DNA of 40,429 nucleotides, from the NCBI GenBank assembly GCA_021773405.1, contig JAJFKD010000022.1, positions 1 through 40,429 on the forward strand. Reading direction: 5' to 3'. Below the pieces are notes generated by a model, which worked only from the letters and a program-made list of their open reading frames with translations, was not told the origin of the DNA and did not search any database. Shown here one piece after another: positions 17,352-26,255 of the stretch (positions are counted from its first letter, which is position 1; each line of letters opens with the position of its first letter). A program made the translations under genes and the position numbers. This DNA comes from Porticoccus sp. GTDB lineage: Bacteria; Pseudomonadota; Gammaproteobacteria; Pseudomonadales; Porticoccaceae.

Positions 17352-17382
17352 AAAAAAGCCCGCATTAAAAGCGGGCTTTTTT
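17352..17382. terminator. Bidirectional rho-independent terminator
   Basis: AAAAAAGCCCGC (17352-17363) pairs perfectly with GCGGGCTTTTTT (17371-17382) around ATTAAAA. The A and T runs on both sides make it usable on both strands. It lies between the ends of rluB (plus) and yciK (minus). Confidence 0.93.
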
Positions 17383-17396
17383 ATTGTGTGTCTGAT

Positions 17397-18164
17397 TCAT
17401 TGTGCATCTAATGATTGTCCGGTAATTCCTTTGCTATCATCACCCATAAGGTATAAGTAAATCGGCATAATATCTTCGGGTGTTTTTACTGATGATGGAT
17501 TTTCTGCCGGATAAGCAGTAGCCCTCATTTGAGTTCTGGTAGGGCCGGGATTAATACAGTTAACTCTAATATTACTGGTTTCATCGAGTTCATTGGCTAA
17601 GACTTGAGCAAAGCCTTCTGTAGCAAACTTTGATACTGCATAGGCTCCCCAGTAGGGTTTGCCAATCCTGCCGACGCCAGATGTGGTAAAGATCAAAGAA
17701 GCGTTGTCAGACTTTTCCAGCAAAGGCAATAGTGCCTGGGTCATCATAAATTCAGCGGTCACATTCACTTGCATCACTTTTTGCCAGGTACTTAGTTTGT
17801 AATTGGCAATGGGTGTGCGTTGCCCTAGCACCCCTGCGTTATGCAGTAACCCGTCGAGACGCCCAAAAGTTTCCTCTAGGCGGTCGCGCATATCTTCGTA
17901 ATCTTTTTTTGCGGCACCTTCGAGGCAAATAGGGTAGATGGCAGGTTGAGCCCCGCCAGCAGTTTCAATTGCATCGTAGACCTGTTCCAGTTTTTGAACT
18001 GTGCGACCAATTAAAATAACTGTGGCGCCATATGCTGCAAATGTTTTTGCTGCTACTGCCCCAATACCGCTCCCGGCGCCCGTTACTGCAATTACTCTTC
18101 CTGATAGTAACTCTTTGGGTGCACTATAATTTTTAACTGTATTGGTTTGGTCGATATTGCTCAT
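17397..18164 (-). CDS. yciK: Short-chain dehydrogenase, YciK family
   Basis: A 255-residue Rossmann-fold oxidoreductase. Seen: GRVIAVTGAGSGIGAVAA (cofactor loop, near residues 22-39), the LLHNAGVLG motif, the catalytic Ser (TTSGVGRIG) and YAVSK with Tyr and Lys, then NCINPGPTRTQMRATAYPAENP, characteristic of YciK. The GRT following the second strand suggests NADP preference. The substrate is unknown. In Pseudomonas, yciK follows mupP and ubiG, as here. The last codons run up to the shared terminator. Confidence 0.9.
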   Translation of the reverse strand: MSNIDQTNTVKNYSAPKELLSGRVIAVTGAGSGIGAVAAKTFAAYGATVILIGRTVQKLEQVYDAIETAGGAQPAIYPICLEGAAKKDYEDMRDRLEETFGRLDGLLHNAGVLGQRTPIANYKLSTWQKVMQVNVTAEFMMTQALLPLLEKSDNASLIFTTSGVGRIGKPYWGAYAVSKFATEGFAQVLANELDETSNIRVNCINPGPTRTQMRATAYPAENPSSVKTPEDIMPIYLYLMGDDSKGITGQSLDAQ

Positions 18165-18239
18165 ATTTTTTTGGTTCCGCTTGTCTCTTGTTCTGGGAGA
18201 AAAAGTTGTAACTACATGTTCTGGTTTTAAGTGGCTGTG

Positions 18240-18914
18240 TTAGCTTGTGAAAATCAGGCTTTGAAGTTGGGTTGCACAAGATACTGTATGGTGAGCTCCC
18301 CAGCTTATTGGGTCTTCAATATCATCAATATACCCGTAGGCGGCAGCTATCGTCGTTGTTCCAGCATTCAATCCCGCTTGAATATCCCTAAGGTGATCGC
18401 CTATGTATACGGTCTCTTCTGGTTTAACACCAAGTTCCATGCAGGCTAAGACAATGGATTCAGGGTCGGGCTTTGTTTTTGTTACGTGATCAGGGCAAAT
18501 TATTGTTGCTGGAGTAGGTGATAGTGGTAATTGTTCCAATATTGCCAGGGTGTAAAACTCAGGTTTATTGGTGACAATGCCCCATGGAATCTGTTGTTGT
18601 TCAAGCTCCAAAAGTAATGATTCGATACCTTTAAAAGGTTGTGTTTTATCAGCCAAATTGTCCTTATAAAAAGTCAGTAATTCTTGTCTGGTCGGCTCAA
18701 AATTTGGGTGTGTTTCATCCATATCAAATACATTTCGGATGATTCCGGCAGACCCATGGCTAACAAGCCAGCGAATATTTTCTTCGTCTATTAAGGGCAA
18801 GCCTCTTTTTTCGAGGAGCAAGTTGGTGGATGTTAAGAAATCTGGGGCAGTGTCGAGTAGTGTGCCATCAAGATCAAATAGAACAGCTTTAAATGGCGAG
18901 GGCTTTGATAACAT
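18240..18914 (-). CDS. mupP: HAD phosphatase, N-acetylmuramate 6-phosphate phosphatase-like
   Basis: A 224-residue HAD-superfamily phosphatase. Motif I is FDLDGTLLDT (nucleophile and acid Asp), motif II is VTNKP (Thr), and the motif III/IV region has KTKPDPE and IGDHLRDIQAG. The protein looks like phosphoglycolate phosphatase (Gph). Its place between ubiG and yciK is where Pseudomonas carries mupP, whose product dephosphorylates MurNAc-6-phosphate in the AmgK-MurU cell-wall recycling route. The MupP call therefore rests on synteny; Gph activity remains an alternative. It is 46 bases after ubiG on the same strand. Confidence 0.8.
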   Translation of the reverse strand: MLSKPSPFKAVLFDLDGTLLDTAPDFLTSTNLLLEKRGLPLIDEENIRWLVSHGSAGIIRNVFDMDETHPNFEPTRQELLTFYKDNLADKTQPFKGIESLLLELEQQQIPWGIVTNKPEFYTLAILEQLPLSPTPATIICPDHVTKTKPDPESIVLACMELGVKPEETVYIGDHLRDIQAGLNAGTTTIAAAYGYIDDIEDPISWGAHHTVSCATQLQSLIFTS

Positions 18915-18960
18915 GTTTGTGCCGAATGTGGTTTATCTTATTGAAATTAATTACTTTTAT

Positions 18961-19713
18961 TTAAAGTGGCTTTTGAGCATAAATCATATAATTAACATCA
19001 ACGTCTTTCTCGTTTAGACGGTAATGTTTTGTGAATGGGTTATACGTCATTCCCGTCATTGCTTGTAATTCTAGTCCTGCATCTCTGACCCAATTGCACA
19101 ATTCTGATGGCCGAATAAATTTACTGTAATCATGGGTGCCTTTGGGTAGCAGTCTGAGGAGATATTCAGCGCCAAGGACTGCAAAAAGGTACGCTTTGGG
19201 ATTTCGGTTAATGGTTGAGAAATAGACATGTCCGCCGGGTTTAACCAGATTTGTACAGGCATTAATCACAGAGCTTGGATCGGGGACATGTTCTAGCATT
19301 TCTAGGCATGTGACGACGTCATACTTGCCTGCATGTTGCGAGGCCATCTCCTCTGCCGTGCAGCGTTGATAGTCTACAGTGATACCTGTTTCCAGGCTGT
19401 GCAACTGGGCCACAGCAAGGGGCGCTTCACCCATGTCGATACCTGTCACTTTTGCACCACGTTGTGCCATAGATTCAGCAAGAATTCCGCCGCCACAGCC
19501 AACGTCTAATACGTTTTTTTCTGCGACGGGTGATCGTTCATCGATCCAGTTGGCACGAAGGGGGTTAATATCGTGGAGGGGCTTAAATTCACTTTCTTTA
19601 TCCCACCAGCGACTCGCAAGTGCTTCAAACTTGGCAATTTCGGAACGATCAATATTTTGAGATAAAGGGTTCTCTGATGGCGTGTCTTGTGACGATAAGT
19701 TGGGTGATGGCAT
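18961..19713 (-). CDS. ubiG: Ubiquinone biosynthesis O-methyltransferase UbiG
   Basis: A 250-residue SAM-dependent methyltransferase. Signature segments: [29 protein letters not shown] near residues 25-53, the SAM loop [33 protein letters not shown] and [39 protein letters not shown]. The last two are specific to UbiG. It performs both O-methylation steps of ubiquinone synthesis at the inner membrane. The 20-residue polar N-terminal extension is slightly longer than in E. coli. It lies in the conserved mtaD-ubiG-mupP-yciK order. Confidence 0.96.
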   Translation of the reverse strand: MPSPNLSSQDTPSENPLSQNIDRSEIAKFEALASRWWDKESEFKPLHDINPLRANWIDERSPVAEKNVLDVGCGGGILAESMAQRGAKVTGIDMGEAPLAVAQLHSLETGITVDYQRCTAEEMASQHAGKYDVVTCLEMLEHVPDPSSVINACTNLVKPGGHVYFSTINRNPKAYLFAVLGAEYLLRLLPKGTHDYSKFIRPSELCNWVRDAGLELQAMTGMTYNPFTKHYRLNEKDVDVNYMIYAQKPL

Positions 19714-19784
19714 TAATTAAGGTTCCGGTGTTGAATCATTTGCCTATTTTACAGTGCCGTTGTTCTGAGTAAGGTCGGCTGAGG

Positions 19785-21104
19785 CTATGACGACAATTGC
19801 TTTTGCCATTGTCGGGTCTTTGTCAGTATTTCGTGTTCATTCAAAGTTTGTAGTTGTCGGTCTACCATAAGAGCTGTTCCATTAACCCAAGCATGGCTGA
19901 CTTGGCTTCCGGCATGTGTGTATACCAACTGAGAGGGTAAATTATACAGGGGTTCGGACTCGATTGCCCCCATGCTGACAGCAATTATGTCAGCAGATTT
20001 TCCAGCCTCTATGCTTCCTATGTGGTCGTCCCAGCCCATAGCTTTGGCCCCATTTATTGTTGCCATTTCAAGTGCTTCATGGGCATTCATGGTGCTGGCA
20101 TTGCCAGCTACAGCTTTTGCTACCAATGCGGCCGTATTTATTTCGTTGAACATGTTGAGACTGTTGTTACTGGCGGCGCCATCTGTTCCCAGAGCAACAT
20201 TAATACCGTTGTTTAAAAATTCGGCGATCGGAGAGAAGCCGCTTGCCAGTTTGAGATTGGAGTTGGGGCAGTGAACTACATTTGCATTGTGTTCTACCAG
20301 GGTGGCTATGTCCTGGTCGTTTATTTGTGTCATATGCACACACTGCGTGAGTGGTGACATTAAGCCTATATCAACCAGCCGTTCTATGGGCCGATTTCCG
20401 TGAGCACTTATGTGATCGGCAATTTCTTGTTCTGTTTCATGCAGATGAATTTGTATACAGGCATCCAGTTCTTCGGCGTAGGTTGCTATTTTCTCCATGG
20501 GTTCAGTAGAAAGCGAATAGGGGGCATGGGGGCCAAAGGCAATGCGTATAAGGTCGCGATCCTTGTGATCATCATGGAGTTGTAGCCCTTTGTGGATATA
20601 GTCCTCTGGCCCTCGACCCCAGGCGGAAGGAAAGTCAAACACTGGGAAGGCTATTTGACTGCGAATGCCTGTGTGATTCACCGTTTCTGCGACGGTGTCC
20701 GGAAAAAAATACATATCAGAAAAGCAAGTCGTGCCGCTGCGTAGCATTTCTGCAATGGCGAGTTCTGTTCCATCGCGAACAAAGTCAGAGCTGATCCATT
20801 GTGCCTCAGTAGGCCATATATGTTTTTCTAGCCAGGTGTGGAGTGGTAAATCATCGGCGTAGCCGCGCAATAGTGTCATGGCAGCATGACCGTGTGCGTT
20901 GACTAACCCAGGTAGTAGAACATGTTGTTCCAGATGGGTGTGTTCCTGGCCGTTGTATTTTCGAGTTGCTTCTATTGTGGGCAAAAGTGCCACAATTTTA
21001 CCCTGGTCGATCACCACAGTGCAGTCTTCGAAGACTTTTCCTCTGGGAATGATAGGGATAATCCAGCGAGCTGAAATAAGCAGATCTACTAACGTCGCTG
21101 CCAT
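19785..21104 (-). CDS. mtaD: 5-methylthioadenosine/S-adenosylhomocysteine deaminase-type amidohydrolase
   Basis: A 439-residue TRZ/ATZ-family amidohydrolase. Metal-binding and catalytic motifs: NAHGHAAM (HxH), FGPHAPYSLS, IQIHLHETEQE, the VHCPNSNLKLASG loop and LGTDGAASNNSLNM with the metal Asp. In Pseudomonas the protein at this place (first of mtaD-ubiG-mupP-yciK) deaminates 5'-methylthioadenosine to methylthioinosine. Adenosylhomocysteine is an alternative substrate. It starts at ATG 21104 with AAGGA upstream and diverges from gyrA. The mtnA gene, which sits between mtaD and gyrA in Pseudomonas, is not present here. Confidence 0.9.
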   Translation of the reverse strand: MAATLVDLLISARWIIPIIPRGKVFEDCTVVIDQGKIVALLPTIEATRKYNGQEHTHLEQHVLLPGLVNAHGHAAMTLLRGYADDLPLHTWLEKHIWPTEAQWISSDFVRDGTELAIAEMLRSGTTCFSDMYFFPDTVAETVNHTGIRSQIAFPVFDFPSAWGRGPEDYIHKGLQLHDDHKDRDLIRIAFGPHAPYSLSTEPMEKIATYAEELDACIQIHLHETEQEIADHISAHGNRPIERLVDIGLMSPLTQCVHMTQINDQDIATLVEHNANVVHCPNSNLKLASGFSPIAEFLNNGINVALGTDGAASNNSLNMFNEINTAALVAKAVAGNASTMNAHEALEMATINGAKAMGWDDHIGSIEAGKSADIIAVSMGAIESEPLYNLPSQLVYTHAGSQVSHAWVNGTALMVDRQLQTLNEHEILTKTRQWQKQLSS

Positions 21105-21205
21105 TGCAGGGGTATTCCTTGGGTCATGATAAAGATAGGCAGTATACCCTTGAGAAAAAGATCATTAAACAGAGCTTAATATAAGGGCGAAAGTGGGACA
21201 TTTTG

Positions 21206-21214
21206 TGGTATGAT
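21206..21214 (+). promoter_or_regulatory. Extended -10 promoter candidate for gyrA
   Basis: TGGTATGAT gives an extended -10 (TGn plus TATGAT, 21209-21214). The -35 region 17 bases upstream (GGCGAA) is poor, as is common with extended -10 promoters. Transcription would start near 21221, leaving a leader of about 145 bases before the gyrA ATG. Confidence 0.5.
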
Positions 21215-21229
21215 TTCGCGCTTGTTTGA

Positions 21230-21338
21230 ACGGCACCTGTATTGAATAAAAGTATTAAATAAAGCAGCTAGTTAGTATTAAAAAAGCAGCTATTAACAAA
21301 GAAACAGGCGTGTCTTAAAAAATAATCAAAGGTGCCGT
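21230..21338 (+). other. Long-range inverted repeat in the gyrA leader
   Basis: ACGGCACCT (21230-21238) is exactly complementary to AGGTGCCGT (21330-21338). The arms lie 91 bases apart, and the second arm ends 10 bases before the AAGGGGA ribosome site. Inside the loop, AAAGCAGCTA occurs once at 21261-21270 and again within AAAAAAGCAGCTATT. If transcribed from the candidate promoter, the pair could fold the gyrA leader. Confidence 0.45.
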
Positions 21339-21367
21339 CACTTAGCGCAAGGGGAATCAGCTGTAGC

Positions 21368-23956
21368 ATGGGTGAATTAGCGAAAGAAGTCCTACCTGTA
21401 AACATCGAAGATGAATTGAAGCAGTCTTATCTTGATTACGCCATGAGCGTGATTGTGGGTAGGGCGTTGCCAGATGTCAGAGATGGACTAAAACCTGTAC
21501 ACCGACGCGTATTGTTTGCGATGAGCGTGCTTAATAATGACTGGAATAAGTCCTATAAAAAGTCTGCACGTGTTGTTGGTGATGTGATTGGTAAATACCA
21601 TCCACATGGCGATTCCGCTGTGTACGACACTATTGTTCGTATGGCTCAGCCATTTTCGTTGCGTTATATGTTGGTTGATGGCCAGGGTAACTTTGGTTCG
21701 GTGGATGGAGATTCCGCCGCAGCTATGCGTTACACCGAAATCCGAATGGCCAAAATTTCTCATTCCTTGTTGGCAGATCTGGATAAAGAAACTGTCGATT
21801 ATGTGGAAAACTACGATGGTACTGAGTTAATCCCTGAGGTATTGCCAACCCGGGTTCCTAACCTGTTAGTTAATGGCTCTTCGGGTATCGCTGTGGGCAT
21901 GGCGACGAATATTCCGCCACATAACCTCAAAGAAGTGGTTAATGGCTGCCTAGCCCTGATTGATAATGATGATATTTCCATCGATGAATTGATGGAGTAC
22001 ATCCCTGGTCCAGACTTCCCAACAGCAGCTATTATCAACGGCCGGGCGGGAATTATTCAGGCCTATCGAACAGGTCGTGGTCGCATTTATGTGCGTGCCC
22101 GCGCTGAAGTAGAGGTGAATGAGAAGACAAGTCGCGAAACTATCATCATTACTGAGCTTCCCTATCAGTTAAATAAAGCACGTTTGATCGAGCGTATTGC
22201 TGAATTAGTCAAAGAAAAGAAAATTGAAGGCATCTCAGAGTTGCGGGATGAGTCTGATAAAGATGGTTTGCGTGTCGTTATTGAGCTGAAGAGGGGCGAG
22301 GTAGGTGAGGTTATTCTTAATAACCTTTATGCCCAAACTCAGCTACAAAATGTTTTTGGTATCAATATTGTCGCTTTGGTTGATGGTCAGCCTCGTACTC
22401 TTAATCTTAAAGAAATGCTCGAGGCTTTTGTTCGCCATCGCCGTGAAGTGGTGACACGTCGTACCGTTTACTTACTTCGAAAGGCTCGTGAGCGAGGGCA
22501 TATTCTCGAAGGTTTGGCTGTTGCTATTGCCAATATTGATAAGATTATTGAGTTAATTAAATCATCTCCTTCTCCTGCTGAAGCAAAAGAACGCTTGATT
22601 GCGAGAGGTTGGGACGCCAGCAATGCGGCTCAGCTTTTGGAGCGTGCGGGTAGTGATGCCAGTCGTCCTGAAGATTTAGAGCCTGGTTTTGGTATGCGTG
22701 ACGGGCAATATTATTTGTCGCCGGCACAAGCCCAGGCGATTCTTGAGTTACGTTTACACCGTCTTACGGGTATGGAGCACGACAAGCTACTTGCTGAATA
22801 CCAGGAAAAGTTGGATGAAATTATTGAATACCTGACAATTCTTGGTGATGCAACGGTGTTGATGCAGTTGATCCGTGAAGAATTACAGGCGGTTAGTGAA
22901 GAGTTTGGTGATGATCGCCGCAGTGAAATTGTGGAATCACAACATGATCTCACCATTGAAGACCTGATTACTGAAGAAGACCGTGTGGTGACAATTTCCC
23001 ACGGAGGCTATGCCAAAACACAACCTTTGAGTGATTATCAGGCACAACGTCGTGGTGGTACGGGTAAATCAGCCACAGCCGTAAAAGATGAAGATTTTGT
23101 AGAACACCTGTTAATTGCCAGTACCCATAGCACCATCCTTTGTTTTACCAATTTGGGTAAGGTTTATTGGTTAAAGGTATACCAAATTCCTGTGGCAGGT
23201 CGTAATTCCCGCGGACGGCCGATGGTGAATTTGTTGCCCCTTGATGAAGACGAGCGTATTAGCAGTATCTTGCCTGTAGATGAGTACAGTGAAGACAGGT
23301 TCGTCATCATGGCAACCGCTAATGGTACTGTGAAGAAAACGTCTCTAGAACAGTACTCTCGTCCGCGTAGTGTTGGGTTGCGTGCGGTTGATTTGGTAGA
23401 TGGCGATTACCTTGTGGGCAGTGCGATTACCGATGGCAGTTGTGATGTCATGCTGTTTAGCAGTGAAGGTAAGGCCGTGAGGTTTGCCGAGTCTGATGTT
23501 CGGGCTATGGGGCGAGTTTCGAAGGGCGTTCGGGGTATGCGTTTGCCCGAAGGGCACAAGGTCCTCTCAATGGTTATCCCGGAAGAAGATGGCCGTGTGT
23601 TGACAGTATCTAATAATGGTTATGGTAAAAGAACTGCGTTAACTGAATTCCCCACAAAAGGTCGTGGCGGTAAAGGCATGATAGCTATGCAGGCCAGTGA
23701 GCGTAATGGCCCATTGGTTGGTGCAGTACAGCTGTTTGAAGGCGATGAGATTATGCTGATCTCTGATCAGGGCACTATGGTGCGTACCCGTGGCGAAGAA
23801 ATTTCTGTGTTGGGTAGGAATACCCAGGGTGTTCGGGTGATTCGCTTGAAAGAAGGCGAGACGATGGTTGGCTTGGCGCGTATTGAAGAGCAGGAGCAGC
23901 AAGAACCATTAGAGGGTGAAGCGCCAGCTGGAGAGTCCGAGGAATTGGCGGACTAG
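21368..23956 (+). CDS. gyrA: DNA gyrase subunit A
   Basis: An 862-residue GyrA, the DNA-cleaving subunit that introduces negative supercoils with GyrB. The start [20 protein letters not shown] is conserved; a GTG at 21332 would add 12 unlikely residues, and AAGGGGA at 21349-21355 supports 21368. The catalytic Tyr is Y122 ([10 protein letters not shown]). The quinolone-determining region has S83 and D87, the susceptible-type residues. The GyrA box QRRGGTG is at 560-566, followed by the C-terminal DNA-wrapping beta-pinwheel and an acidic tail ([12 protein letters not shown]). Length and content are normal for the family. Next on the strand is pheA, without serC. Confidence 0.98.
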   Translation: MGELAKEVLPVNIEDELKQSYLDYAMSVIVGRALPDVRDGLKPVHRRVLFAMSVLNNDWNKSYKKSARVVGDVIGKYHPHGDSAVYDTIVRMAQPFSLRYMLVDGQGNFGSVDGDSAAAMRYTEIRMAKISHSLLADLDKETVDYVENYDGTELIPEVLPTRVPNLLVNGSSGIAVGMATNIPPHNLKEVVNGCLALIDNDDISIDELMEYIPGPDFPTAAIINGRAGIIQAYRTGRGRIYVRARAEVEVNEKTSRETIIITELPYQLNKARLIERIAELVKEKKIEGISELRDESDKDGLRVVIELKRGEVGEVILNNLYAQTQLQNVFGINIVALVDGQPRTLNLKEMLEAFVRHRREVVTRRTVYLLRKARERGHILEGLAVAIANIDKIIELIKSSPSPAEAKERLIARGWDASNAAQLLERAGSDASRPEDLEPGFGMRDGQYYLSPAQAQAILELRLHRLTGMEHDKLLAEYQEKLDEIIEYLTILGDATVLMQLIREELQAVSEEFGDDRRSEIVESQHDLTIEDLITEEDRVVTISHGGYAKTQPLSDYQAQRRGGTGKSATAVKDEDFVEHLLIASTHSTILCFTNLGKVYWLKVYQIPVAGRNSRGRPMVNLLPLDEDERISSILPVDEYSEDRFVIMATANGTVKKTSLEQYSRPRSVGLRAVDLVDGDYLVGSAITDGSCDVMLFSSEGKAVRFAESDVRAMGRVSKGVRGMRLPEGHKVLSMVIPEEDGRVLTVSNNGYGKRTALTEFPTKGRGGKGMIAMQASERNGPLVGAVQLFEGDEIMLISDQGTMVRTRGEEISVLGRNTQGVRVIRLKEGETMVGLARIEEQEQQEPLEGEAPAGESEELAD

Positions 23957-23970
23957 GAACATAGAATAAG

Positions 23971-23995
23971 TGGGCACCTAATAAGCAGGTGCCCA
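23971..23995 (+). other. Perfect hairpin between gyrA and pheA, no T tract
   Basis: TGGGCACCT (23971-23979) pairs with AGGTGCCCA (23987-23995) around AATAAGC. It starts 14 bases after the gyrA stop and is followed by GATAAGTAAG, so it is not a standard intrinsic terminator. It could protect the gyrA 3' end or attenuate readthrough into pheA. Confidence 0.7.
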
Positions 23996-24018
23996 GATAA
24001 GTAAGTGTGACCATAAAT

Positions 24019-25104
24019 ATGTCGAATAAAGAAAAACTCAGCCAACTGCGTGAAAAAATCGACGCGATTGATAGCCAGCTTCTCACCTTGATGAGCGAGC
24101 GAGCGGGTTGTGCTCAGCAAGTGGCAGAAGTAAAGCAGGAAGCCGGCGATACCACCTATTTTCGCCCAGAGCGGGAAGCTCAGGTGTTGCGTAATATTAT
24201 GGAGAAAAATCAGGGCCCACTGGGCAATGAAGAGGTAGCCCGGTTATTTCGCGAGATCATGTCTGCCTGTTTGGCTTTGGAGCAACCTATTAAGGTAGCT
24301 TTTCTGGGGCCAGAGGGTACCTTTACTCAGGAAGCGGCACTAAAGCATTTTGGCCACTCCGCTATAACAGAACCGATGAATGCCATTGATGAGGTGTTTA
24401 GAGAGGTGGATGCAGGTGCCGTCAATTATGGGGTGGTGCCAGTAGAGAATTCCACAGAAGGTGTTATCAACCACACCCTCGATACTTTTTTGGATTCATC
24501 ACTGAAAATTTGTGGTGAAGTTGAGTTACGCATTCACCACCACTTGTTGGTAGGGCCTACGACTCACAAAGAAAATATTACTCGTATCTATTCCCACGCC
24601 CAATCTTTGGCTCAGTGTCGCCAGTGGCTGGATGCACATTATCCAAAAGCTGAGCGAGTTGCTGTTAGTAGTAATGCTGAAGCTGCACGACGTATTAAAG
24701 GTGAGTGGAATTCGGCGGCCATTGCAGGAGATATGGCAGCTGAACTGTATGGATTAGAAAAACTGTCAGAAAAAATTGAAGATAGGCCCGATAATTCCAC
24801 TCGATTCTTAATTATTGGCAGAGAAAAAATTGGTATCAGCGGCAATGATAAAACATCCATTATTGTCGCTGCCCGAAATGAACCGGGGGCTCTGCATAAA
24901 CTTCTAGAACCATTTCACCGAGAGGGTATCGACCTTACACGGGTAGAAACACGTCCTTCCCGCACGGGCAAATGGACCTATGTGTTCTTTGTGGATTTTA
25001 AAGGCCATAAAGATGACCCCAAGGTAGCAGAGGTACTAGCAGAAGTAGGTGAAATCGTGGCTGAGTTGAGAGTGCTCGGTTCATATCCAAAAGCAGTGTT
25101 ATAA
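24019..25104 (+). CDS. pheA: Bifunctional chorismate mutase/prephenate dehydratase
   Basis: A 361-residue P-protein for phenylalanine synthesis: chorismate to prephenate to phenylpyruvate. The N-terminal AroQ-type mutase (about 1-90) has LREKIDAIDSQLLTLMSERA. The dehydratase domain (about 92-270) has VAFLGPEGTFTQEAALKHFG, VPVENSTEGVINHTLD and the catalytic DNSTRFLIIG. The C-terminal ACT domain (about 280-355) has EPGALHKLLEPF and ETRPSRTGKWTYVFFVDF, the phenylalanine feedback site. Start: ATG 24019 is preferred; a GTG at 24007 would add four residues, and neither has a strong ribosome site. It is followed 17 bases later by hisC. Confidence 0.96.
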   Translation: MSNKEKLSQLREKIDAIDSQLLTLMSERAGCAQQVAEVKQEAGDTTYFRPEREAQVLRNIMEKNQGPLGNEEVARLFREIMSACLALEQPIKVAFLGPEGTFTQEAALKHFGHSAITEPMNAIDEVFREVDAGAVNYGVVPVENSTEGVINHTLDTFLDSSLKICGEVELRIHHHLLVGPTTHKENITRIYSHAQSLAQCRQWLDAHYPKAERVAVSSNAEAARRIKGEWNSAAIAGDMAAELYGLEKLSEKIEDRPDNSTRFLIIGREKIGISGNDKTSIIVAARNEPGALHKLLEPFHREGIDLTRVETRPSRTGKWTYVFFVDFKGHKDDPKVAEVLAEVGEIVAELRVLGSYPKAVL

Positions 25105-25121
25105 CCCATCTGGCAAAAATT

Positions 25122-26255
25122 ATGACCAAGGATTTTAAAAGCCTGGCATTACCAGGTGTGCAACATTTGAAGCCTTATCAGGGCGGTAAGCCTATTGAGG
25201 AACTCGAGCGTGAGCTCGGTATTAAGGGTGCAATTAAATTAGCCAGTAATGAAAACCCTCTGGGCTTAAGCCCTGTTGCTCGCAAAGCTATCGAAGCGAC
25301 ACTGATTGATGGTGCACGTTATCCTGACGGAAATGGCTATTACTTAAAGTGTAAACTGGCTGAAAAGCTAGATGTCAGCCCTAATCAGTTGACCCTGGGT
25401 AATGGATCAAATGATGTACTCGATTTGTTGGCCAGAGGTTTTTTAGATGCAGAACACAACGCTATCTTTTCTCAGCATGCTTTTGTGGTTTATCAGTTAG
25501 CAGTTACAGCTCAGGGGGCAAAATCAATCATTGTCCCAGCTAAGGGTTGGGGGCATGACTTAGAGGCTATGGCTAATGCCATAGACGAGCATACACGGTT
25601 GATGTTCATTGCCAATCCCAACAATCCTACAGGCACCTGGGTTGATATTGAGGTTGTTGAGGCACTGATGAAAAAGGTGCCTTGGAACATCATCGTGGTC
25701 ATTGATGAGGCTTATTTTGAATATGCTGATATGGCCGGATACGATTCTGCCCTCTCTTTGATGGACCAGTATCCGAATTTGGTGGTTACACGAACTTTTT
25801 CTAAAGCTTATGGCTTGGCTTCTTTGCGGGTAGGTTACGCGATTTCCCATCCGGATGTGGCGGATATTTTAAATCGAATTCGTCAGCCATTTAATATCAA
25901 TAGTATGGCATTGGCAGCAGCACTCGCGGTTCTTGATGATCAGGATTATCTCGATCGCAGCATCGATATTAATCGTCGAGGTTATCAGCAATTGGTGAGT
26001 GGCTTTGAACGGTTGGGGCTAAGCTTTATTCCTTCTGCGGGCAATTTTATTGCAGTTGAAATTCCGGGCGATACTCAAGCTATGTATCAGCGCCTACTGG
26101 AGCAGGGTGTTATCGTACGCCCAATAGGCCTCTATGAAATGCCAAATCACTTACGTGTATCCATTGGTTTGCCAGAAGAGAATCAACGGTTTCTCGATGT
26201 CTTGGGTGGCTTGTTAGGTTTTGGTGAATCGTTAGATTCAGGAGAGGCTAGCTGA
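25122..26255 (+). CDS. hisC: Histidinol-phosphate/aromatic aminotransferase (HisC2 type)
   Basis: A 377-residue class-II PLP aminotransferase. Motifs: IKLASNENPLGLSP at the start, YPDGNGYYLKCKLAEKL, FIANPNNPTGTW, VIDEAYFEYAD, and the PLP lysine K228 in RTFSKAYGLASLRVGYAI, then a C-terminal RPIGLYEMPNHLRVSIG. It transfers amino groups to imidazole-acetol phosphate and probably to aromatic 2-oxoacids. Placement between pheA and tyrA-aroA suggests an aromatic amino acid role, as for the Pseudomonas hisC2 copy. Its TGA overlaps the next ATG (TGATG at 26253-26257). Confidence 0.93.
   Translation: MTKDFKSLALPGVQHLKPYQGGKPIEELERELGIKGAIKLASNENPLGLSPVARKAIEATLIDGARYPDGNGYYLKCKLAEKLDVSPNQLTLGNGSNDVLDLLARGFLDAEHNAIFSQHAFVVYQLAVTAQGAKSIIVPAKGWGHDLEAMANAIDEHTRLMFIANPNNPTGTWVDIEVVEALMKKVPWNIIVVIDEAYFEYADMAGYDSALSLMDQYPNLVVTRTFSKAYGLASLRVGYAISHPDVADILNRIRQPFNINSMALAAALAVLDDQDYLDRSIDINRRGYQQLVSGFERLGLSFIPSAGNFIAVEIPGDTQAMYQRLLEQGVIVRPIGLYEMPNHLRVSIGLPEENQRFLDVLGGLLGFGESLDSGEAS

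Noticed and set aside
21332-21367. Upstream GTG extension of gyrA
   Set aside because: The conserved GyrA start is MGELAKEV at 21368, with an AAGGGGA site between the two positions.
21611-21628. Possible quinolone-resistance changes in gyrA
   Set aside because: S83 and D87 are both the susceptible-type residues.
23971-23995. Hairpin after gyrA as an intrinsic terminator
   Set aside because: No T tract follows the stem, so it is reported as a hairpin of unknown role.
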